Under the pieces are notes generated by a model. The model made no database searches, was not told where the DNA came from, and saw only the letters and a program-made list of their open reading frames with translations. This document shows positions 9,991 to 22,400 of a stretch of 64,000 nt of DNA, piece by piece. The stretch covers positions 458,020-522,019 of the forward strand of contig CAJNOI010000042.1 of assembly GCA_905250115.1 (NCBI GenBank), written 5' to 3'. Within the stretch, counting starts at the first letter, position 1, and the number at the start of each line of letters is the position of its first letter. A program made the translations under genes and the position numbers. The DNA comes from Adineta steineri. Its lineage: Eukaryota > Rotifera > Eurotatoria > Adinetida > Adinetidae.

Positions 9991-12489
9991 AGTATTGATG
10001 CGAGATTTATTTTTTGATTTCCATATTCTTCACTACAAGTAAAGATGAAATTTGAAAATATTTCAGCATTTTCAAATCGTAATAATATCGGTATTTTACC
10101 TTTTAAGCAATTAGCACGTTCCCGGAAACAAGATGAATTTTACAGGAAGTAACACTCAGTCACTTATTATTTACCTCATCATCATACCATCCTGAATGTG
10201 TCCCCATGACAGTTAAAAAAAATACAATCCTCAAAAATATGTTTTAAATGTTTACATCTTTTTTATGAGTATTATTTTCATCATCGCATTCGTTCAAAAC
10301 TTATGTATCTTTTTAAAATAATATATCAAAGGAATAATAATAATGATAAACACGCGTTGAAAAAAATTTTTATTTTGTTTCTGTTAAACGGAGAAAAAAA
10401 ATTTTTTTTTCATTGACTTTCAAATGTAGTATTTTTTACTTAATTAAATGCACAACAAATTCTTACTTTACTATGAATAAGAAAAAAAAATTTCGTAAGT
10501 ATTAACAGCTACCAAACATATATGCTTACGGAGTTATATAAAAACAGATCAATTTTCTTCGCCTATTTTTTTCTTTATATGAACAGTCAATTGTTTTGAA
10601 TTGAATCTGTCCAGATTATTATGTTAGATGTTTTTTTGTTTAAAATAATTATTTTTTTTTCATGACATATAATTAACCTCTTATTTTGCGAACTATCGAA
10701 TGGAGCATAATAAAAAAAAATAGAAGCGTCATCAACATGATGGTGCGATGTTAAGCAACAGTATGCCTTGGAAACTCTTGAGAAAATTAATAGATTGTTT
10801 TTACCTCTCATCTTGCTTAAAAGGACGTTTAACGATAGACAAGTTTTTTGTGATTCTAAATGATAATCATAATTTCATTATTGAAAAAAAAGAGTAATGA
10901 TAAGTTTACTTTATCAATATGTTATAGTTCATTTTTAAGAGTAAATATTCTTTGTTTGACTAAAATAATTATGATTCATTACATCCTATATAAAAGGCAA
11001 TAGCCATAAGATACATAAACTTGCTTTTGTTTCTCTTCTAAGAGGGCAATTATGAGAACAATAAGAAATCAGAGTCTACATAAAAAAATATTTTTGTAAT
11101 TTTTTATGTGCATTTGAATGAACTATACAAAAGTTAGTCAATACTGGATTTTCAACAGTACATAACAATAATCAAAAGTTGTTCTTTAGAGATATATTAA
11201 GGTTATTCTATGATGAATAAGAGAGAGAATGAGATATTTAAAATGATGAATGTCCTTTTTTTAAATGAACTCAATCCAGGCTGAATTTTGTTTATGTCAT
11301 GCAAATTTTAATTATCTAAAAAATGTTGAAAAAATATGTTCACAACCAGGACGATATAAAGTTTAGATCGTTGAATAATTAGGAGAAATATCAGTTCGAA
11401 TCCTTTCTGTATTGTGCATTTCCAGGTAAATAAATTCGAGAGTAATTTCATCACCCGAATTCATCGAGTTGAACTGATACGTAGGAACGATATTCAATAT
11501 TCTGACAGAGATTTTCCTAATACATTAATAATAATGAATAGCAATGTCATACTTAATGTAAAAAATGTTGTACTTTTGTATATTAAGAAGGATATAGTTC
11601 GGCCAGGTGTATAAGCTTCATTCTTAATAGATCATGAAAAATCCTTAGTTAAAAACAATATATGAATGAGAAAGACGTATTTTTTTTTGACGTCCATATG
11701 GCATTCTGATGAGAATATCTTTGAATTGCACAACTGTGTTCTATATTATAACAATTACTTAAACTAAATGCATTACGCAAAAGCTTTTTCCTTATTATTA
11801 TTAAAAAAAAAATCATCTGCAAAAATCTTTTTTTTTTCTGTTCTTAAAGTTTACTTTAAACGTTTATTATTTTTGAGTCTTGGTAGAAAAAAAAATATTT
11901 TTAACTAAATAAAGTCATTTCATTATATTCTTAGTTGAGAAAATGTAGAGATGCATATTTTCTTGTAAGAATATTTTGTGAATACATACAAAACACAAAT
12001 TACATTTACTAAAGGTAAGATAAAATCTAATAACTATGCAGTTTTCCAAACATCTACAAAAAAAGATTCGGTGAAATATGATATACAAAATTGTTTTTGA
12101 ATAGATATAGTATTATAATTTTAAAAATGATGTCGTTAGTAATCTATTAAGAGTTAAGTTTTTTTTTTCGAATCTATCTTTATCTTTATTCAAATATATA
12201 AACACACAATCTATTCAAACTCACTTATAAAAAACACACATATATATGAAAGATCACACAAAGAGGTGAATGATACCTGATCGAGCTGAAGGAGAAGAAA
12301 ATAGGCGACGCTTGTAGCATAACTATTTCTTCTTATTCTATACTAAACAAAATATTTGTACTACAAATATTGTCTGAAGATAAATCTGAACGACTTTTTC
12401 ATAATTTGCGAGTCTAGTTATCCACGGTGGATTCCGTTAATCGAATTTCTCTACGTTCATAAAAGATTCTTTCGGAGTTCGAAACATCA

Positions 12490-12562
12490 GCCCGGGTAGC
12501 TCAGTCGGTAGAGCGTGTGGCTTTTAACCACAATGTCCAGGGTTCGAGCCCCTGCTCGGGCG
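12490..12562 (+). tRNA. tRNA-Lys (anticodon UUU)
   Basis: A 73-nt cloverleaf. Acceptor strands GCCCGGG and CTCGGGC pair with one G-U, and the discriminator is G. The D arm contains TAGCTCAGTCGGTAGAGC. The anticodon stem TGTGG/CCACA encloses loop CTTTTAA, placing TTT at 12523-12525. The T arm is CAGGG/CCCTG around TTCGAGC. No intron. A run of eight T at 12567-12574 serves as the RNA polymerase III terminator. Confidence 0.97.
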
Positions 12563-12566
12563 GTCC

Positions 12567-12574
12567 TTTTTTTT
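12567..12574 (+). terminator. Pol III T-run terminator of tRNA-Lys
   Basis: Eight consecutive T begin 5 nt after the discriminator base. Confidence 0.85.
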
Positions 12575-13396
12575 CTATAACTGACTAATTTTTAACAATT
12601 CTTTTTAGTTGTTATAACTGTTACGTAACTGATGAGCGGATACTAGTATGTGATACCCAGTCACATCCGATATGACATATTTGTTTGTTTATCGTATCTT
12701 TCAGTTAGAACTTCGAGTGAAGAGATAATCGTACAAAGAACAAACAAATAATTTCTAATACGTAAAATTTTTTTGTGATTGTTTGAATAGTCAGCACAAT
12801 ATTAACGATGGCGCCACTTGATATACAAACATTTTTGAAATGATATTTTATTCTTTCATATAGAAGTCTCTAATGGTGATCAAGTAAGAAATAAACTTAG
12901 TTTAATTTCTATACATTATAGGACAAGTTCATATCTGAAATATTAGAAAAAAATTCTGAACTCTGGAAAATCCCACAAATTTGACGGCCTTGAATATTGC
13001 TTTCATAAAATCTACAGAATCCTTCGAAGCCGATCATTTTCTTCTTGTACTATCTGATCTAAGCAATGGCTTTCATAGAAATTTTAGGGTATTCGAACAA
13101 AAAATGCATAGTATTTTAAATGGTTTCGCCACAGTTTAAATGACAGAATCGCTCATAAATCCCTAAATTGTAAGTGAGTTCGGAGAAAATCCATGACAAA
13201 TTCACGGGCGTAACTAGGCATGCGCCGAACCCGGGTGCAGACCGAGAATCTCGAGTTGGGTCATTCCTGGAACCTTAATACAAGACTTACGAGGGAAGCC
13301 CACCAAGTGTTCCCTCGTTAGTTTATATGCGTAATTTTTCTCTCAGATATCGTTAATCATATAATATGATAATGAATTATGTTTTAGATAATCAAT
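12575..13396. other. Intergenic with a GC-richer patch
   Basis: No gene is seen. The stretch at about 13204-13315, containing CGGGCGTAACTAGGCATGC and ACCCGGGTGCAGACC, is far richer in G+C than its surroundings and may be a fragment of a dispersed repeat. Confidence 0.4.
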
Positions 13397-13457
13397 ATGA
13401 TATTATTTGACTTTTTTAATATGTGGCTATTGCTGCTATTTACTGGACCAATATTGG
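13397..13457 (+). other. Signal-peptide exon of the NHL-polycystin
   Basis: Encodes Met-Ile-Leu-Phe-Asp-Phe-Phe then Trp-Leu-Leu-Leu-Leu-Phe and ends Ile-Leu-Gly: a hydrophobic core with a small residue at the cut. The donor is G|GTACGT, phase 1. Confidence 0.8.
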
Positions 13458-16400
13458 GTACGTATTTGATATACTTTTCAAAGTTGTTAGAGTAACACCG
13501 AAGCTATTGAGCTTCGATCTTTTTTCGTAAATAAATGTCATGCTTGTAACAGACAACAATATTCATGAGTCTTACTGACTAGTCAAACAGTATATACACA
13601 TGAATATTTACAGCTAAGCAGAAGGAGGCAAATATATAATTGACGGATGATATTTATTCTATCTATAAAACTAAGAAATAATGAAGATCATAATAAAAAT
13701 TTTCTGTCTATAGCTATACTCGATATAATAACTACATTTTCAAGACTCTGATTATGTCAGTATGCTGAGTTTTTGACAATCTTTATCGTTCAAATTTGCA
13801 ATCATAGTTTTCTTATTTTACCTAGGTGTTCCGTACAATCAACCAAAACTTTGTGCAAATGCATCGTGGAATTCCACAGCGGTAACGTTCGCGAATAGCA
13901 CTGCAGTTGGTACAACTCCCTACGGTATTTTTGTTAATTCAAATAATACCGTCTATGTGGCTGATCGATTAAATTCGCGGATTCAAGTATGGCTTAACGG
14001 GAATACGACACTCACAAGAACTATCTCTGGTGGTTTGAGCCTGCCTTATAGTCTTTTTGTCACGGACAACGGTGATATTTATGTCGACAATGCCAATACA
14101 AATCAACGGATTGACAAATGGGGATCAAATTCAAATAGTAGCGTGCCAGCGATGTATGTTTGCGCACAATGCTATGGTGTTTTCGTCGATATCAATAATA
14201 TGCTTTATTGTTCGATGTATGCTTCACATAAAGTTATTTCACAATCATTGAATAACAGCGTAAATATATGGAATTTGGTTGCTGGCACGGGGACCGCTGC
14301 AAAAACACCGCCTACACTTTATAATCCTCGCGGAATCTTTGTCGATAATAATTTAAATTTGTATGTGGCTGATAGTACCAATGATCGAATTCAAATATTT
14401 CCATCAGGACAATTAAATGGAACAACAATATCAACAGGAACTATCGTAATAAATAATCCAACTGCAGTTGTTCTCGATGCTGATGGATATGTCTTTATTG
14501 TTGATAGTAGTAATCATCGTCTTATTGGTTCAAATGCTAACGGATTTCGATGTATTGCAGCTTGTTCTGGACAAGGATCACAATCTTATCAATTATCGAA
14601 CCCATTAACTCTTAGTTTTGATAGTTATGGAAACATATTTGTTACTGATCAAACCAATAGTAGAATTCAAAAATTTCTTCTCATCACAAATTCATGTAGT
14701 AAGTAAAAATTAATTACATGTCACATTAAACAATAAATGGGTGTGAGTATAAGTGGACAAGAGTCAAAATTCTGCTTATCCATATTCATAACACACTCAC
14801 ACATATCCTTATCCTCAAACTTGGGAGAGAAAATCTTGTCCTGTGTTTATTTTTGAATAAAATTATTCTTTTTAATTCAATTAAATTCGATTTTTCTTTT
14901 AGATGGAACGACAACAAATACAACTAGTATTTTCATATATTTTCTCATCAATTATACTTTACTAATAATTTATATTTCTTTTTACTAGTAACTTCAATCA
15001 ATACTACTCAATCAGTTCCTCTTGTTACAAACTCGACAACTGCATCATCTTCAAAACGTATGCAATTCTTTTTTTAGTTTCTCGATCTGCTGAGAAGTTG
15101 TTGTATCTTTGCATAAACGATTCTAGAGAGTTTCTGAAACACGTTATTAATGTATTAAGTTAACTAAAGGAGAAATAAATCTTTGAGTAGATTCTCGACC
15201 ATAAAGACCAAGTATTGGTTCGTTATGGTTTACATAACCTCCATGAGTACGAACTTATTAAGGGTAGATGGTTTTGTCATCTTTGATGCTGTTTAATAAT
15301 TATTATACGAACTTTTCATAAATATATTTTTACAGCTCTTTCGTACAATCTACTAAAATTCGCTACAAATACTTCTTGGAGTGCTAATGGAATAACTTTC
15401 GTCGATTCAACCGTAACTGGAGCATTTATTTATACTGTATTTATTGATACTAATAATACTATTTATGTGTGTGAGTGGATTGCAGCTCGTATTCAAGTAT
15501 GGCATGAAGGTGATACCGCACCCACAAGGAACATCAGCGGTGATTTAATTCGTCCATATACTATGTTTGTGGCTCTTAATGGTGACGTTTATGTTGATAA
15601 TGGTCTTTCAAATAGTCGCGTCGATAAATGGACAACAAATTCAACTGTTAGTGTTCCGGCAATGAATGTAAAAGCCGCGTGTTGGGGACTTTTTCTCGAT
15701 ATTATGAACAATCTTTATTGTTCAATAGCTGCAACCGATCAAGTTGTTGTGAAATCAATGACTACAAATTCAGACATGTGGAGAGTTGCTGCTGGTTCAG
15801 ATTGTGCAGTGCCAACAACAAATACACTTAGTAGTCCTCGAGGAATTTATGTTGATACAGATTTAAATTTATATGTTTGTGATTGTGGACATAATCGAAT
15901 TCAATTATTTTTATCAGGACAACTAATTGGACAAACGGTTGCAGGTACTGGAGCAACAGGAACTATTGATCTCGCTTGTCCTACTGGAATTACTTTGGAT
16001 GCTGATGGTAATCTATTCATTGTGGACTATTCTAATCAGCGTATCGTTGCGTCAGGACCCAATGGATATCGTTGTTTAATTGGATGTATAGGTACTGCTG
16101 CTGCGACGTCAAATCAGTTATCAAATCCAACATTCGTAACTTTTGATACTTATGGAAATCTATATGTTGCCGATGATTGGAATAGTCGAGTTCAAAAGTT
16201 TCTTATAATAAATACTTTTACTAGTAAGTACATTGGAATTTTCTTTTTACATTGTATTTTTGAAATCTTCATTGCAATAAATAGTCTCTATTATCGATAG
16301 TCTATCGTTGAGAATGAAGATTAGAAAATATCTGAAATATCGAGTTTCTAAATTGTCCTCTCAATTAAGAGAATACATCCTATCCCGCGATAGTGAACAT

Positions 16401-19400
16401 TGGGTGTGGGTGTGGGTGTGGATGCATGTTGATTATTTCTCTACACCCACACCCACACCCTAAAACAATCAAACGAGATATCTAATCGATTTTCATTTTT
16501 TCCTTAGGTGTGACTGTTAATCAACCAAATTTTTGTCCATCTACAACTTGGTATACAGCAGGTATTACAATTACCAATAGCAGTACAGTTGGCACACGTC
16601 CATATGGTGTTTTTGTCGGTATTAACAATGCTATTTATGTAACGGATCAAGATCATGATCGGGTTGTTATGTGGTCCGAAGGAAGTATTAACCCAAATAA
16701 AATTTTTTCTGGTGGTCTCAATGACCCATATGCTGTTTTTGTTATTCCGAATAATGACTTATATGTTGATAATGGTATAAGTTATAGTCGAGTCGATAAA
16801 TGGTCATCGAATTCAAATACAAGTACTCCTGCATTGACAGTTCCCCAAGAATGCTATGGGCTTTTTATTGACACTAGCAATGTTATTTACTGTGCATCAA
16901 CTGCTGCTAATAAAGTTGTCAAGAGGTGGTTAAATGACAATGTAACGACATCATCAATTATTGCTGGTACAGGTACTGCAGGAGCAACTGCAACTACATT
17001 AAATCGTCCTGTCGGAATATTTATTGATACTCAATTTAATTTATATGTTGCAGATTCTGCTAACAATAGAATACAAATGTTTCCATTAAACGTTTTTACT
17101 GCAGTAACAATAGTAGGCGCAACTGCACCAGGCACAATTACACTTAATACTCCATATGGAATAACACTTGATGCAAACGGATATCTTTTTATTACTGATT
17201 ATAATAATAATCGAATAATCGGATCAGGACCATATGGTTATCGATGTTTATTTGGATGTACAAGTGTTGCTGGTTCTGCATCGACTCAATTACATTTCCC
17301 ATCAAGTTTAAGTTTTGATACTTATGGAAATTTATTTGTTGCTGATTATTATAATGGTCGTATACTAAAGTTTATATTAACATCAAATTCATGTAGTAAG
17401 TTATTTTTAGTTTATGTTTTTGATGATATACATTTATTTATTTTAGGTCTTTCTTATAATCAACCAACATTTTGTTCTAATTCTTCGTGGTATTCTAATG
17501 GATCAACTTTTGCATCAAGTAGTACAATTGGTTCATTACCTTATGGTATTTTCATCGATGGAATCAATACGGTGTATGTAGCTAATCGAGTTAATAATAC
17601 GATTCCCGTATGGCCACAATGGAGTAGTACACCGACAAGATATATCTCTGGTAATTTGAATCGTTCATACAGTATTTTCGTTAGTATTAATGGTGATGTT
17701 TATGTGGATAATGGTTATACAAATGGTCGAATTGATAAATTTACATTTAATACATCAAATGTAATTACTGTAATGAATGTTAGTGGAAGTTGTTATGGTT
17801 TATTTATTGATAGTATTAATAATTTATACTGTTCACTTAAAGATTTTCATCAAGTTGTTAAACTCTTACTTAATAATGGTACAACCATTCCGACAATAGC
17901 AGCGGGAAATGGTTCTGCCGGATCACTATCAAATATGCTTAATTCTCCTCAAGGAATCTATGTTGATAGTAGTTTAAATCTATATATTGCAGATAGCGCT
18001 AACAATCGTATTCAATTCGTACAAACTGGACAATTAAATGGAGTGACAATCGCCGGAAATGGATCATCAACAAGTATTATACTCAACTATCCAACCGGAA
18101 TTGTTCTTGATGCTAATGGTTATTTATTTATTGTCGATAGTTATAATCATCGTATTGTTGCTTCAAGTTCTTCTGGTTTTCGATGTTTAGTAGGATGTTC
18201 AGGTGGTGGTTCAACATCCTCTCAACTATCTTATCCACAGAGCATGGCTTTTGATAGTTATGGAAATATATATGTTACTGATCGAAATAATAGTCGAGTG
18301 CAACAATTCACTCTTCAATCCAACAGCTGTGGTAAGTTTGTTTGTGTATAAGTGGAACATTATGAAGTTTTACTTGATAATTAGTTTTTTTTTGGGACTA
18401 TTCTGAGGAAAATTGACAAAATGAAAATCACATGATGCTTGAATCATTTGATCTCATGTTAATGTTTTTAGTATAACTTCCCTCTAATTTCATTGAATAA
18501 AGCACAACTGTTTTATGTTTCAGCAACACCGACTACTACCACCACTACTACTACTACGAGCAGCAGCAGTACGACTACTAGCACTACTACTACTACCGCC
18601 ACCAGTACCACAAGTAGTACTACCACTACCACTAGTACTACAACAAGTAGTAGCAGTACCACAAGTAGTACTACCACGAGCAGCAGTAGTACCACAAGTA
18701 GCACCACTACCACCAGCAGTACTTCAACTAGCACCACGACCACAAGCAGTACTACCTCAAGTAGCACTACTACTACCACCAGTACTACAACAAGTAGTAG
18801 CAGTACTTCAAGTAGTACTACCACAAGTAGCAGTAGCACTTCAAGTAGCACCAGTACCACCACAAGCAGCACTACCAGTACTACTACTACCAGCACTACC
18901 AGTACTACTACTACCAGCAGTGACACTACTACAAGTAGCACTACTACAAGCACCACTACCAGTACTAATAGTACGAGCAGCGACACTACTACAAGCAGCA
19001 CTACTACTACTAGTACTACTACAAGCAGCACNNNNNNNNNNNNNNNNNNNNNNNNNNNNNNNNNNNNNNNNNNNNNNNNNNNNNNNNNNNNNNNNNNNNN
19101 NNNNNNNNNNNNNNNNNNNNNNNNNNNNNNNNNNNNNNNNNNNNNNNNNNNNNNNNNNNNNNNNNNNNNNNNNNNNNNNNNNNNNNNNNNNNNNNNNNNN
19201 NNNNNNNNNNNNNNNNNNNNNNNNNNNNNNNNNNNNNNNNNNNNNNNNNNNNNNNNNNNNNNNNNNNNNNNNNNNNNNNNNNNNNNNNNNNNNNNNNNNN
19301 NNNNNNNNNNNNNNNNNNNNNNNNNNNNNNNNNNNNNNNNNNNNNNNNNNNNNNNNNNNNNNNNNNNNNNNNNNNNNNNNNNNNNNNNNNNNNNNNNNNN

Positions 19401-22400
19401 NNNNNNNNNNNNNNNNNNNNNNNNNNNNNNNNNNNNNNNNNNNNNNNNNNNNNNNNNNNNNNNNNNNNNNNNNNNNNNNNNNNNNNNNNNNNNNNNNNNN
19501 NNNNNNNNNNNNNNNNNNNNNNNNNNNNNNNNNNNNNNNNNNNNNNNNNNNNNNNNNNNNNNNNNNNNNNNNNNNNNNNNNNNNNNNNNNNNNNNNNNNN
19601 NNNNNNNNNNNNNNNNNNNNNNNNNNNNNNNNNNNNNNNNNNNNNNNNNNNNNNNNNNNNNNNNNNNNNNNNNNNNNNNNNNNNNNNNNNNNNNNNNNNN
19701 NNNNNNNNNNNNNNNNNNNNNNNNNNNNNNNNNNNNNNNNNNNNNNNNNNNNNNNNNNTACCTCTACTACCACTACTACCACTAGCAGCAGTACCAGTAG
19801 TACCTCGAGCAGCAGCAGCAGTACCAGTAGTACCTCGAGCAGCAGCAGCAGCAGTACCAGTAGTACCTCGAGCAGCAGCAGCAGCACCACCACCACCACC
19901 AGCAGCAGTAGTAGTACCACCTCGAGTAGCAGCAGCAGTAGTACCACAAGTAGCACCACAACCACCACGAGCAGTAGCACTTCAAGTAGCAGCACCACTA
20001 CTACCACCAGCAGTACCTCAAGTAGCACTACTATGACCAGTGAGAGTACCACAGATATTATCCAGTCGACTGTGGCTGAAGATACAACACAATCTCCAGA
20101 AGGTATGTTGATTACAGTCATTCTTGATTAATGATTATTTTTATATAAACTGATTTCAACAGTACAAGACTCAACAATAATTCCAAGCACGACATTTATT
20201 ACAACTTCTCAACAATTATATATCCATCGAAGTAATAAGATGAATAATTTAGAAAGTAGTGTATTGATTTTCTTTTCTAAATTAGGTTGTTATGCACCTA
20301 CTATTACATTGATTCCAAGTCAATCAAGTTTAGCGTCTCCATTACAATTTCGACGAAGCCAAGATTTTTCTATTAGTTCGATCATTGGATTCAATTGTAA
20401 TGGTTCACTTGCACGAGAAACTCAATGGACAGTTAAGAATTGCACTTCTTCTTCGTGTTTATCTCAATTTCAATTAAATGAAAAAGTGATAACAACATTA
20501 AGTGAATTTTATGCACCAGCAAAAACCTTTGCTTATGGTATCTATGAATTAACATTAACTGTGACAATGACTAAATCACCTAGTTTAAAATCGTCATCGT
20601 CAGCTTATGTGCGAATAACTCCAACAGGTATAACACCAAATCTTGTAGAATTAGGAACATCAATGGTAACTCGTGGACATCAACAAAATCTTTTACTTGA
20701 TCCAGGAACATTTTCTGTTGATCCCGATGAAGATTCATTTAATGCTAGTGTAAGTTATTAATCATATGAATACATTATCGAATATTTGTTTACTTAAGAA
20801 ATGGAAATATGAATATTATTGTCGAATTTATGGTGAGTCATACAATTTTCCCAATTTACAAGGTATATTATTGTCAATTGATGATCCAAGAGTTGATCCA
20901 TTAGATCCATCGTGTTTATCAAGTCGATCAAGTAAAGTTTATGATTTTCATTTTGATCAATTTAATAATAATTTTAATTTCTTAAAAAAAGATAATGGAA
21001 CACAGTTCATATTTGGAAATTTAACTTCATCACCAAAATCATCTTTAACAATCCTTGGTGGTTCACTTCAATCAAATCGAACATATCAGTTTATGGTGTA
21101 TATGGAAAATCGTCAAAATTCTTCTCTTCAAGCAACTGGTTATGTACTTGTGACAGTTACAGACACTCAACCAGAATTGATTGCTGTTGGGTAAATTACA
21201 TGTTTTCTTACTTTTCAGTCGAATAAAATGTTGAATATTTTTTTACTTAGTTGTGTTATAGGCGTAATGTGTGTACCAAATCAAGAATTTCAAGTTCTTA
21301 ATCCAACAACACAAGTTGCTTTATTTACTGTTTGTGTTGATATTTGTCCAATTATTCTGAATATATCATGGAATATTTATCAAGGAGAACAAAATTCATC
21401 TTCTAATAGTACACAATGGGTTTTATTCAATGATATTATTTTATATGAAAATATTTGGTTTTTTGGTAAATAATTCTATAATAACTTTAGTCCATGCGTT
21501 GAATAGAAGAGAATGAAGCAATGGTAGAATTTTATATAAAGTTTAAGTCTTTAGAAGATTGTTCTGATACGAGTTCGGTTCGATATATTATCTTTATTAT
21601 TTATTTTAGGTAAAACTACAAGTAATTTTACTGCAACAAATCAATTATTTCTTGATAATCCTACGATAAATTTTTGGCGATTTGAAGTTGTTTATACTTT
21701 TATTACTGAAACAAGTTCAAGTGCATTAAATTTTGTTATGAATCAATCTCCGACAAATGGTTCTTGTTCAATTAATCCTCAAAGTGGTTCAACAAGTACT
21801 TTATTTACAATTTCATGTCCATATTGGTTTGATGAAGATGGCATTCAAGATTATTCACTATTTGGTATTTACATTTTCTTCTAAAATTCTTAATTATTTT
21901 ATATAAAATTATTTTAGTTTGGTCAAAAGATTCATCAGAAAAAATCTTCATTGCTTTTTCACCAGTACCAGATTTTCAAGTTCGATTACCATCCGGAGAT
22001 AATCAAACATCATTACTTAATATTATGATTTATGTTCGAGATCTTCTTGATTGTGTCACACAAGTTAATATGTCTTCTATAAGTGTTATACAAAATTCAA
22101 CAGAAATTTATAATTTAATTGTTAATTTACAAAGTTTTGAAAATGGAATAACTAATAATGAAATTGTTCAATTACTTTCTAGCGGAAATCAAAATATTGT
22201 TGGACAAGTTATTACTTCACTTTCACAACAATTAAATCAAATGAACAGTCAAAGTGTAGATAAAGCTATTTCAAGTAAATATTTTTAATTTATTTATTCG
22301 ATCATTAATAATTAAAATAAACTTTTGTTTAGATGGAATTTCTGTTACAAGTATTTCAATATCATCATTAACAAGTGCAAAATTACAACAAGTAATCGAA

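Larger units (their letters stand above)
8161..12489. other. Long AT-rich intergenic region
   Basis: No convincing gene is seen. ORFs at 9685-10042, 10587-10811 and 11414-11614 are short and show no recognisable motif, signal peptide or splice-linked partner. Two palindromes lie at 9449-9518 and 9931-9990. Confidence 0.5.
13826..18331 (+). repeat. Four NHL beta-propeller modules
   Basis: Exons 13826-14698, 15336-16223, 16508-17395 and 17447-18331 encode 291, 296, 296 and 295 codons. Each has the same plan. It starts with Tyr-Asn-Gln-Pro (or Leu) and a Cys, then repeats blocks of Pro-Tyr-Gly-Ile-Phe-Val .. Tyr-Val-Ala-Asp .. Asn-Arg-Ile-Gln-Val-Trp, and later Arg-Gly-Ile-(Phe/Tyr)-Val-Asp and Leu-Asp-Ala-Asp-Gly. 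It ends Arg-(Ile/Val)-Gln-Lys-Phe plus, in most copies, Asn-Ser-Cys. This pattern is that of NHL repeats, about six per module, forming a closed propeller. All module borders are phase-1 introns. Between modules 1 and 2 lie two tiny Thr/Ser linker exons (24 and 69 nt). Confidence 0.9.

Noticed and set aside
9685..10042. Overlapping ORFs on both strands
   Set aside because: No signal peptide, motif or splice partner; part of the region is a TGTGGG palindrome.
18513..19031. Minus-strand ORF of 172 codons of almost pure Val/Leu
   Set aside because: It is the antisense of the Thr/Ser trinucleotide tract; any frame of such DNA stays open.
20833..20862. GTGAGT..CAAG stretch as a 30-nt intron in the REJ region
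   Set aside because: Shorter than any credible intron here, a multiple of 3 and stop-free; better read as coding.
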